Positions 38,701-46,901 of a stretch of 61,701 bases of DNA are shown here, one piece after another. Origin of the DNA: a virus. The notes under the pieces were generated by a model. It was given only the letters and a program-made list of their open reading frames with translations, had not been told where the DNA came from and did no database searches. The translations under genes were made by a program, and so were the position numbers. Position 1 is the first letter of the stretch. Every line of letters starts with the position of its first letter. Where the stretch lies: positions 1-61,701 of IMG/VR virus record IMGVR_UViG_3300013131_000046; one strand, given 5' to 3'.

Positions 38701-39114
38701 CATAACGCGCATATCTATGTTGAAGCAATTTCTGCTTCTGGTGTTGCGACTGGTCTGGAAGTGGTTGATTCTGGCTTTGGTTACATTAACAACGGTCCGG
38801 TTATTCTGGAAAGAGAAGGCAATCAATTCATTATTACTGCCACAACCAAAACACAACGCCAAGGTACAAGCCAAGGATATTGGAGAACTACAAATTCTCA
38901 CTTGAATTCAGAAAAGAAAATTCACGACAATAAATACTATCAAGAATATTCTTACGATGTATTGTCAGGTCTATCGTTGAATCGTTATGAGAGAATTTTG
39001 AAGAAAGTATTCCACGTTGCCGGAACAAGAATGTTTGGTAGTGTAGTGAAATCTTCTCATGTGTCAACTCCGACCACGATCATTGAAAGCAGTATTACTA
39101 TAGATGCAGTGTAA
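35785..39114 (+). CDS. gp7: gp7-like baseplate wedge protein
   Basis: 1109 residues (T4 1032). The N-terminal region F-P-D-I-Y-R-E-E-G-E-A-L-V-A-F-T-K-A-Y-Y-E-F-L-E and YRSKGSKESLALLMKLLFEED matches gp7/gpI-like wedge proteins; the remainder is beta-rich, with repeated S-G-G-T-G-Y and G-S-G-Y-Y elements. It links gp6, gp8 and gp10 in T4. Position after gp6 supports the call. Confidence 0.85.
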   Translation: MNMVNFTKDISQLIETQFPDIYREEGEALVAFTKAYYEFLESDNRYATKISRQMFDIRDIDTSMDDFLKSFKETYLADFPFKFRTDTKFAIKNILNYYRSKGSKESLALLMKLLFEEDVSVYYPGEDVLKPSDSDWYKPSYLEVTVSPRNASFLDKEITGVKSGAKAFVESIVRKRIKGKIFDVFYLSGLRGNFITGERVTDNGVIAGSPRIKGSMTSLDVVLGGRNNSVGDVFEVVTDEGKQGRVKVTSIVDATGRVDFTIIDGGWGFTTDGLTDVYLSNAILFINNPDQSYLQYEKVYQPIEVINVQSAGDILSANSLIGKYIIGRTSNGALVANGTIVSVSNTVANGAITQSASSNGIIKILTSSGSFAAQRALTLSSNNIGYSIGETITEESKNIIAVTSPTGTFTNGETVEQHVYETYGTVVAGLTSTLTLGNTIITVASTSNLIAGQPLAKTSGTGAFRSGTRIASVLNSTQIKLNKTPLTAGSITFTANQYDVLINYVYGEYVSAESNTACVVLEPSWGTFSTTSNTVIVGKTSSAEALPSSVTIPNDYIGARGTVSSIDNSSNTIIVDVVFGDFDTTKQIKGDKSNLVYTVNTNTDAGAILVYLEANNNSNGIISLANSAYVEGIIIGQNTSAIGVYGNTSPFFYSNSYTSYVYTKREDLLSPPRYSNNTIIEIQSQINRIPGGKGANFEIGALSNVEENVTVYTDVVGGTNIAGVPYSEIQINGQNSGFGLVSGVDITSGGTGYTTNDRITFVGGGFANGTPTAPASAFITCNVNGTITDVTVDVPGSGYYQEPTLILPGNGAGVDATLAVEMDYGYGFPKNPNAESGNIIADALDVSVMDIGGISLLSRINPGTEYTAAPFIDVRNRYVAAYNRRDLVLRITGMTNGSFAIGEEITQVIGASVSVKGVISAVNITAGTGEIYLTRKSVAISFTDGYDLVGSVTGARATLVEAYTDENSLPIGHNAHIYVEAISASGVATGLEVVDSGFGYINNGPVILEREGNQFIITATTKTQRQGTSQGYWRTTNSHLNSEKKIHDNKYYQEYSYDVLSGLSLNRYERILKKVFHVAGTRMFGSVVKSSHVSTPTTIIESSITIDAV

Positions 39115-39129
39115 TTGCAAGGATAATAA

Positions 39130-41211
39130 ATGAAACTGATCACAAATAAGTTTAGAACTCATTCTGCTAAGCAGTTTGTAGAATCTTTAACAGAACCACA
39201 AAATACCATTTATTATCTTGGAGCTCACCGAAATACTCCATTTCCGAGTGATTCGCTTCCGCCTACTCCGGTCAACAGCGTTTCAGCTGCTCATTATGAC
39301 ATGTATGACGAGCTTATCTTTGGTAAGCACATATTAAGTTCTGATGTTGTGCACATGATTCGAAACGTACAGTGGACTTCCGGAACAGTCTATGGCATGT
39401 ACGACCACCAAACAGCTGATCTTGAATTAACTAATTTTTATGTGATATCTCAAGAAGCAAACGAATATCACGTTTTCAAATGCTTAAACAATAACGGTGG
39501 CGTTGCTTCCACGTCCCAGCCTCGCCGCTCTGAAACCGCACCAGACGACGACTTTTATGTAACTGCTGATGGCTATCAGTGGAAATATATGTACACCATT
39601 ACGGCAGCACAATGGTTTAAGTTTGCTACTACTAATTATGCTCCGCTCTTCGTGAATGCTGACGTCACAGCAAATGCAGTTTCTGGTTCTATTGATACAA
39701 TTATAGTCGAAGACGGCGGTTCTTCATATCGTAGTTACGCGACTGGTAATATCAAAGAATCAGCGCTTGGCGGTGATCCTCTCTATTATACACTCGAAAG
39801 TTCAGATGTAACACTATCGGCAAATGACAGCTTCTATGAAAACTGCTCTATCTACATTGATAGTGGACCAGGAGATGGTGAGATCAGAACTATTATTGAC
39901 TACTTTACCACCGGCGTTGAGCGCACGATTGTTATTGATCACCCGTTTGAAACACTACCGAACAGAACAAGCACATTCGTTATTGCTCCTCGTGTGTTTA
40001 TTGGTGGAGATGGCTCTAATGCAAAAGCTCGAGCAGTCGTAAATACCGATAACGGTTCGATATCAACTATCGAAATTATCAATCGAGGATCCGATTACAA
40101 ATTCGCTTCAGTAGAGGTTGTAGGAAATACTGGTACTACAGCAGTAGCGACGACTACATCTGCTGTTGCAAGAGCAATTATTTCTCCACCAAACGGTCAT
40201 GGTGGAGAAATAATTAACGAACTCTATGCAAGTAAAGTTGGAATATCTGTCGAATTCGAAGGATCAGAGTCAAACACCATTCCGGTAGAAAACGATTATA
40301 GAAAAATCTCTATTATCAAAGACCCATTCTTTAAAGATGGAAATCTGCAACTAACGACAACGGTCGCTTCAACTGGATTACAAACTGGAGAAGTTATTAC
40401 TCAAGAATCGACCGGCGCTTTTGCTACAATCTCTGGGTCTTCAGCAAATACCGTATCGATTACAAATATTCGAGGATTCTTTGAGACGTCTGAAGTGGGA
40501 GCAAATAACACACACATCATTGGATCTACGAGCGGAGGAACTGCTCTAATTGATTCAATAGACAGATCATTCCAAACATTTGATCAAAGAGATATCTATC
40601 AAGTTGAGATACTTGACGCGGGTCTTCCGGCATATGGCGGATTTATTGAAGACGAGACTGTTGTGCAGTCAGGATTGTCTCAAACTCTAGCTACAAATGT
40701 AATTAAACTGAGATTGTCAGGCACAGACATTGCTTATGCTTTTGTTGATGGTGAAACAATATCACAGAACAATAGTCCTATTACCGCAACAGGCATAATT
40801 GTTGCTCGATATACAAACGTCTTAACAATATCTTCTCCTACGAGTTATTTTACAGTAAATAATGCGGTAACAGGTCTAACTTCTGGTGCAACTGCAACAG
40901 TGACAGACTATGATAATACACTAGACGCGACTGCGGTTGCAGTTGTTCATGAAGTAAATATTAGTGGTACAACAGGAACTATAGCAGTAACAGGTGGGCA
41001 TAGTGCATTTCTTTTAAGCGATGATGAAACAAACACAATAAATAGCTTTAAGGGTCAAACATCCCAAGCAATTGCATCATTGACTGGAATCGATTCAAGT
41101 AAGAATAAATTAGTAGATGGTAGTGGCGAAATTATGTATGTTGAAAACTTTGCGCCAATTACTCGAGACGCTGATCAAACTGAAAGAATCAAACTTGTCA
41201 TCGAATTTTAA
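39130..41211 (+). CDS. gp8: gp8-like baseplate wedge protein, extended
   Basis: 693 residues, twice T4 gp8 (334). The first 260 residues match gp8: I-T-N-K-F-R-T-H-S-A-K-Q-F, H-M-I-R-N-V-Q-W-T-S-G-T-V-Y, and D-G-Y-Q-W-K-Y-M-Y-T-I. The C-terminal half is a beta-rich extension with GXT-rich repeats like that in the gp7 protein, as in other marine T4-like phages. Ribosome-binding site AAGGATAATAA. Confidence 0.87.
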   Translation: MKLITNKFRTHSAKQFVESLTEPQNTIYYLGAHRNTPFPSDSLPPTPVNSVSAAHYDMYDELIFGKHILSSDVVHMIRNVQWTSGTVYGMYDHQTADLELTNFYVISQEANEYHVFKCLNNNGGVASTSQPRRSETAPDDDFYVTADGYQWKYMYTITAAQWFKFATTNYAPLFVNADVTANAVSGSIDTIIVEDGGSSYRSYATGNIKESALGGDPLYYTLESSDVTLSANDSFYENCSIYIDSGPGDGEIRTIIDYFTTGVERTIVIDHPFETLPNRTSTFVIAPRVFIGGDGSNAKARAVVNTDNGSISTIEIINRGSDYKFASVEVVGNTGTTAVATTTSAVARAIISPPNGHGGEIINELYASKVGISVEFEGSESNTIPVENDYRKISIIKDPFFKDGNLQLTTTVASTGLQTGEVITQESTGAFATISGSSANTVSITNIRGFFETSEVGANNTHIIGSTSGGTALIDSIDRSFQTFDQRDIYQVEILDAGLPAYGGFIEDETVVQSGLSQTLATNVIKLRLSGTDIAYAFVDGETISQNNSPITATGIIVARYTNVLTISSPTSYFTVNNAVTGLTSGATATVTDYDNTLDATAVAVVHEVNISGTTGTIAVTGGHSAFLLSDDETNTINSFKGQTSQAIASLTGIDSSKNKLVDGSGEIMYVENFAPITRDADQTERIKLVIEF

Positions 41212-41226
41212 TAGAGGTAAGTAATA

Positions 41227-44200
41227 ATGGGTCTTAACACCGACTTTAATCAATCGCCGTACTTTGACGATTTTGATGAAGCAAAAAACTTTCATAGGGT
41301 TTTGTTTAAGCCTGCAGTCGCTGTGCAAGCTCGTGAACTTACACAACTACAAACTATTCTTCAGAATCAAATTGAAAGATTCGGCGATAATATTCTGACT
41401 GAGGGCACCATCATTCAGGGTGGTAACTTCGTTGAAGAAAAAAGATTGCCTTATGTTAAAGTTCTTGACATCGCAAAGAATACATCTGGTGCAGAAGTAT
41501 CAACTGACGTGAATCAGTATGTCGGCATGAAAGCTGTTGGCCAGCAAACTGGTGTAGAAGCAATCATCATTGCTACCGAGTATGGACTTGAATCTCAGTC
41601 TCCGAACCTCAGCACATTATTTTTGAAGTACACAAAAGGCAACGTTGTAGCAAATACTAACGTGAAGACCTTTGCTGCTGGTGAAGAAATTCAACTAAAA
41701 TCGAAAGATGCTAACGGTGATTATGTTACCGACTATCACCTATTAACTGTTGTCGGTACAACAGTAGATGCTGCACCAATTGGTACTGGATATGGTGTAA
41801 GATGTGGCGAAGGTATCATTTATCAAAAGGGTCACTTCATTCGGTTTGAAAATGCTCTTACAATTGTTTCGAAATATTCAAATTCTCCAGATGGAGTTGT
41901 TGTTGGTTTCGAAACAACCGAAAGCATTGTCGACAGTAACGAGGATTCGTCACTTCTTGATAACGCAAATGGTTTTAATAACTTCAATGCTCCAGGAGCA
42001 GATCGTCTTCAGCTAACCCCATCTCTTGTCGTGAAGACAATTGCAGAAGCAAAGGAAGATGAAACTTTCTTCGCTATTCAAGAATATGCCAATGGCAAAG
42101 TAGTTCGCCGCAGACTACAGACACAGTATAGCACTATCGAAAAAGAAATGGAACGCCGTACTGCTGAAGAGTCTGGGGACTATGTGGTGTCTCGTTTCAA
42201 AATTCGTTCTGATAAGGATCCGGTTACTCCAACAAATATTAATGCTTATGTTGGTGCTGGTCTAGCATATGTCGATGGCCAGCGCGTTGAACTTCTAAAT
42301 GAAATCAAACTTCCTATTGATGAAGCAAATACGTTTAGCACAGTCGAAAATCAAGACATCAATACGAATTACGGTATGTATGTCAACGCCACTAGCTATA
42401 CTGGCAGATTTGACTTTACTACGTTCGAACAAGTTAACCTTAAAAATAACGGTGGCACAACAATTGGTACTGCACGAGTACGTTCGGTTACTAAGGAAAG
42501 CGCTTCTGCATACCGCCTCTATATCTTTGCAGTGAAGATGGGATCGGGTTACTCCTTCAAGGATACTCGTATTATCGAATCTGCTCTTGGAACTGCAACC
42601 GTCACACTTGTTGGCGGAAACGCAGTACTCGTTGATGCTTCTTTCAATAAGTTGTTCTTCCCAACCGGTAAGTCGTTCATTAAATCTGTCGATGAAACCG
42701 AAACAAGTTTTATCTACAGAACTTCTACTGATGTTACAATTACATCAAACGCTTTCAGCTTTAGTACTGCAGACATTTTCCCTTATGCAAGTGGTGCACT
42801 CACAAGCGATGATCTTCTTGATTTTATCGTAAGTGCAAAGGCTGCAGCTGGTGTGGTAGTTGCTAACGGCGAAATCCTCGAAATCTCTTCGGCAACGCTT
42901 GATTCGAACCTGAATTACATCACGATCAATCTCGTAAAGAATCCTGGTACCTCTCTTCCAGTCTCGATTTACTACAATGCTCAAAGAACACCGGTTGCGT
43001 TTGACGACAAATTGTTGAGAACTGTATACGTGAAGGTTCAAGCCAACACCAACGTAAACGGTGTGTCAGGCGTGTATTCTCTTGGATTGCCAGATGTGTA
43101 TAGCGTCGAAGGTGTGTGGAGAGGCACTAGTGCAACTGCATGGGCAACTCTTGAAACAAATGCTACCGACGGAAGCGCAACAAACAACGTAACAACTCAG
43201 TTTGATCTTCTCGCAAATCAGCACGACGACTATTATGGTCTCTCAAGAATTCGTAAGAAGAGATCTTTTACCGTTGGTGCAAACGATAAACTTATTGTGA
43301 AAGCAAAAGTCTTTAAGAAGGGCGATTCAACTGGCCACTTCTTTACGGTTGACAGCTATCCAGTTGACGATGCATCAACTACTCTTCCAGCAAACGCTAT
43401 TCGCACTGAAAGCATTCCGTCATACACCGCAGCTGATGGTAATAAGTACTATCTAAGAGATGTGATCGATCTTCGACCATATGCTTCAAATACTGCAGCA
43501 TATTCTGAAACTGCATCAAGTGCTACAATTAACCCTGCACTCACCGAGACATTTGCTAACCTCGAATTCCCAGCACCAAGACAGAAGATTAACACAAAGT
43601 ATTCATACTACCTAAGCAGAAAAGATCTTCTTGTTATCGACCAAAATGGCGATTTTGAGTTGATTAAAGGCGTACCAGCAGAGAATTCGTCATATCCGGC
43701 AGAACCAACGAAGGGCATGCTGTTGGCTCGTCTTGATATTCCGCCTTTCCCAACTCTTGATACAAATACTGCGAATAGAATCGGTAAGCCAGAATATGGC
43801 GTATCAATCGAATCAAATCAGACTCGTCGATACACGATGAAAGATATCGGTGGAATTGATAAGCGTATTTCGAATCTTGAATATTATACGTCTCTATCTA
43901 TTCTTGAAAATAAGGCAAAGGACTTCCTCGTTACCGACTCGTCTGGCGCCGATCGCTTTAAGAATGGTATCTTCGTAGATAACTTCAAGAACTTGTTCTT
44001 AGCTGATGTAAATGGTGGTGAATTCGCTGCTGCTATCGATACTACTCTTGATAACATTACACCAAAGATTCGTCAATACAATCTTGCGTTGAAATATTCG
44101 ACCGGAACAAACGTTACGAAGTTCAGCAACAAAGCAGTTACACTAAATAAAACAGATTACGTTCTTGAATCTGCTTCTCAGGCGTATGCTACTGCATTGA

Positions 44201-46686
44201 AAAACTGTACTACGAGTTTCTATAACTATGTGGGTAAGATGCAAATCAATCCTACATACGACACCGGTCCAGACACCGTTCGCGCACCAGCGATTAACTT
44301 TGAAACTGATTTGGCTACGCCTTTCATCGAATACACCGAAGCACTAAACGAGGTGATTCCTCTTACTACAACTCAGCGCAATCAGCTTACCAATAGAGTT
44401 ACTCAGATAACCACTACAGAACTTCAAACTGGAACTGGCCAAGCGACCACTCAAAATCTTGGTGATTTTGTTACTGACGTAAACTTCCTTCCATACATGA
44501 GAAGCCGTGACATTCAGATTCGTGTTGTTGGATTAAGACCGAATACTCGTTTCTTCTTCTTCTTTGACGGTGTAGATGTAAATAATCATGTAGTGAATGG
44601 TATTGAACCAGAAGCAGAACAGCTAGCGGACGGCATTATTGTTGCACGTAAGCAATCCTTCAACGGTTCTGCCAGTGTAATTCTTTCTGATTCAGATGGT
44701 GTTCTACGTGCAGTATTTAGACTTCCTGCAAATACGTTCTTCGTTGGTGATAGAAAACTTGAAATTCTTGACGTTACAGACATTGCAGATAAGGACGCTG
44801 CAACCTCTTATTCGTCGACAAACTACAGCGCATTTAACTTTGCCGTAACAAAGACGAACTTGTCAACGACAACTATTCCGCCACAGTTCGATCTTGTTAC
44901 TACGGTTGAGACCCAAACTCGTGGAAGAGGTTCAGACCCTCTTGCACAAACGTTTATCATCGACCCAGACGCTTCATCTGATACAAACGTATTCATCACA
45001 AAACTCGATCTATACTTTGCAAAGAAAAGCAGAGCTGGTAAAGGTGTAGGTATTCAAATCCGCGAAGTGCAGAATGGATTCCCAACCGGTCCGGCTCTAC
45101 CATTTGCTTCTGTATATCTCAAAGCAAGCCAGGTAAATGCCGGAACAGTTACTCCTGCTTCGAATGCTCTTACTGCCACAACCATAACATTTGAAGCTCC
45201 GGTTGCTCTACGCACAAATACTGAATACGCAATCGTGATTGCTCCAGATGGTAATGATCCTGACTACTTAGTTTGGATCTCTCGTACTGGTGAAAGAGAT
45301 GTCGACACTGGCGTAGCAGTTGTTGCTGATACAAACGCTGGTGTTCTCTTTACTTCAACGAATGCTAGAACTTGGACTCCATACCAGAATGAAAATCTAA
45401 AGTTCACGTTGCATGCAGCAAGATTTGCAAACGCGACCGGTGACGTCACCCTAACGAATGACAACCACGAGTTCTTTACGATCTCTGATCTTACGGGTAC
45501 ATTCAACGACGCTGAAGAAGTATTCATTCAAAAGGGTTCATACCTCACTGGCACTGTGACTCTTGTAGAAGGAAATAACATTGTTACAGGTTCAGCCACA
45601 ACGTTTACTTCTGATTATACCGTAAATAGCCATATCGTTACGTATAACGGCTCTACTTATCAGACCCTTAAGATTAAGACGATTAACAGCGATACACAAA
45701 TGACTCTCTTTGAGCCATCGCGTTATTCGGCCTCAGCTCTTGCAGCGCACTATACATCTCCAGTTGGTAAACTTATTTACTTCAACGCAAATGAACCAGC
45801 GAAGATGATTCTTGAAGGCTCGACTGCAAAAGCTGGATTTGTTTTTGCGGCTGGCAACACTATTCGTGGTGAAGCATCTGGTGCTACAGTCAATGTGGTA
45901 AGCGTAGATGATCTAAACATCAGCTATATGCAACCTATGATTAGCCGAGCAAACTTCTCGAAGACTCGTACTAGCCTTGTTGCAAGTAAGTTGTACAACG
46001 GTACAGCGACTGATTCGCGCAATATATCCTTTAATGCTACAAACTACTTGACTAACGATTCATATGTTATTCAAAGTAGAAGTAACAATACAGGTACTGC
46101 ATCGTTTACTTTTACCGTAAACATGCTGAACACTTCTACTACTACAAAAGACACTTCTCCTCTCATTAATCTAGATGCATCATCTGTTATGATTGGTGAA
46201 TATATGGTGAATAGCACCGTAACTGATGCTGACGAGAGAGTTGGTCTTGGTGATGCGAGTGCAAAGTATGTTTCAAGAATGATTCAGCTTGCAGATGGAA
46301 TGGACGCTGAAGATACTCGCATTCTTCTTGGTGCATACAAGCCAACAAGTACCGATATCAGAGTTTATGCTAAATTCTTGTCTTCTACGGATCCAAGAAA
46401 CTTTAAAGAAGTCGAATGGACAAGATTGTATATTAAGCCTGAAACAGATTCAACATCGTCATCGGTTAACCGCGAAGACTATCGTGAATTTGAGTATCAG
46501 CTTGGTACAACAACGCTTGGAAATGGTTTGGGTGCTTATATGAATAGTGATACGATCAATTATAAAGATCCAGACGGTGCACTTTACACGAATTACAAGT
46601 ACTTTGCAGTGAAGATCGTACTTCTTGCAGACTCTTATAACTTAGTACCTCGTCTGAAAGATCTTAGAGTATTGGCGCTATCATAA
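41227..46686 (+). CDS. Giant virion protein with DUF4815-type N-terminus
   Basis: 1819 residues. Opens T-D-F-N-Q-S-P-Y-F-D-D-F-D-E-A-K-N-F-H-R-V-L-F and P-A-V-A-V-Q-A-R-E-L-T-Q-L-Q-T-I-L-Q-N-Q-I-E-R-F-G, the DUF4815 signature found in T4-like marine phages. The remainder is beta-rich, with a QTF-type motif (DPLAQTFIIDP) near 1240. It probably takes the place of gp9/gp10/gp11 in holding fibres to the baseplate. The largest gene of the window; AT-leaning codon choice like the adjacent wedge genes. Confidence 0.82.
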   Translation: MGLNTDFNQSPYFDDFDEAKNFHRVLFKPAVAVQARELTQLQTILQNQIERFGDNILTEGTIIQGGNFVEEKRLPYVKVLDIAKNTSGAEVSTDVNQYVGMKAVGQQTGVEAIIIATEYGLESQSPNLSTLFLKYTKGNVVANTNVKTFAAGEEIQLKSKDANGDYVTDYHLLTVVGTTVDAAPIGTGYGVRCGEGIIYQKGHFIRFENALTIVSKYSNSPDGVVVGFETTESIVDSNEDSSLLDNANGFNNFNAPGADRLQLTPSLVVKTIAEAKEDETFFAIQEYANGKVVRRRLQTQYSTIEKEMERRTAEESGDYVVSRFKIRSDKDPVTPTNINAYVGAGLAYVDGQRVELLNEIKLPIDEANTFSTVENQDINTNYGMYVNATSYTGRFDFTTFEQVNLKNNGGTTIGTARVRSVTKESASAYRLYIFAVKMGSGYSFKDTRIIESALGTATVTLVGGNAVLVDASFNKLFFPTGKSFIKSVDETETSFIYRTSTDVTITSNAFSFSTADIFPYASGALTSDDLLDFIVSAKAAAGVVVANGEILEISSATLDSNLNYITINLVKNPGTSLPVSIYYNAQRTPVAFDDKLLRTVYVKVQANTNVNGVSGVYSLGLPDVYSVEGVWRGTSATAWATLETNATDGSATNNVTTQFDLLANQHDDYYGLSRIRKKRSFTVGANDKLIVKAKVFKKGDSTGHFFTVDSYPVDDASTTLPANAIRTESIPSYTAADGNKYYLRDVIDLRPYASNTAAYSETASSATINPALTETFANLEFPAPRQKINTKYSYYLSRKDLLVIDQNGDFELIKGVPAENSSYPAEPTKGMLLARLDIPPFPTLDTNTANRIGKPEYGVSIESNQTRRYTMKDIGGIDKRISNLEYYTSLSILENKAKDFLVTDSSGADRFKNGIFVDNFKNLFLADVNGGEFAAAIDTTLDNITPKIRQYNLALKYSTGTNVTKFSNKAVTLNKTDYVLESASQAYATALKNCTTSFYNYVGKMQINPTYDTGPDTVRAPAINFETDLATPFIEYTEALNEVIPLTTTQRNQLTNRVTQITTTELQTGTGQATTQNLGDFVTDVNFLPYMRSRDIQIRVVGLRPNTRFFFFFDGVDVNNHVVNGIEPEAEQLADGIIVARKQSFNGSASVILSDSDGVLRAVFRLPANTFFVGDRKLEILDVTDIADKDAATSYSSTNYSAFNFAVTKTNLSTTTIPPQFDLVTTVETQTRGRGSDPLAQTFIIDPDASSDTNVFITKLDLYFAKKSRAGKGVGIQIREVQNGFPTGPALPFASVYLKASQVNAGTVTPASNALTATTITFEAPVALRTNTEYAIVIAPDGNDPDYLVWISRTGERDVDTGVAVVADTNAGVLFTSTNARTWTPYQNENLKFTLHAARFANATGDVTLTNDNHEFFTISDLTGTFNDAEEVFIQKGSYLTGTVTLVEGNNIVTGSATTFTSDYTVNSHIVTYNGSTYQTLKIKTINSDTQMTLFEPSRYSASALAAHYTSPVGKLIYFNANEPAKMILEGSTAKAGFVFAAGNTIRGEASGATVNVVSVDDLNISYMQPMISRANFSKTRTSLVASKLYNGTATDSRNISFNATNYLTNDSYVIQSRSNNTGTASFTFTVNMLNTSTTTKDTSPLINLDASSVMIGEYMVNSTVTDADERVGLGDASAKYVSRMIQLADGMDAEDTRILLGAYKPTSTDIRVYAKFLSSTDPRNFKEVEWTRLYIKPETDSTSSSVNREDYREFEYQLGTTTLGNGLGAYMNSDTINYKDPDGALYTNYKYFAVKIVLLADSYNLVPRLKDLRVLALS

Positions 46687-46901
46687 TGCAAGAGTTTATT
46701 CAAACCGAAGAAAAAGATTATTCGCGTGATGTTACTACGAGAGCTCTAATAAATACAAATAGAAGAGCTCTCGCAGAGCACAAAAAGAAAAAAGAAGATG
46801 CATTACGCTTAGATAAGCTTGAGCGTAACGTACAAGACATAATGTCTATGATGTTAGACATCCGCCAAGCGGTACGAGAATTAGGAGCAAGTAAGCAGTA
46901 A
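46686..46901 (+). CDS. Small coiled-coil protein between structural genes
   Basis: 71 residues; from about residue 28 a continuous charged helix (EHKKKKEDALRLDKLERN) with heptad pattern. It shares one base with the gene before and one with the fibre gene after. Probably a fibre or wedge accessory; no family recognised. Confidence 0.75.
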   Translation: MQEFIQTEEKDYSRDVTTRALINTNRRALAEHKKKKEDALRLDKLERNVQDIMSMMLDIRQAVRELGASKQ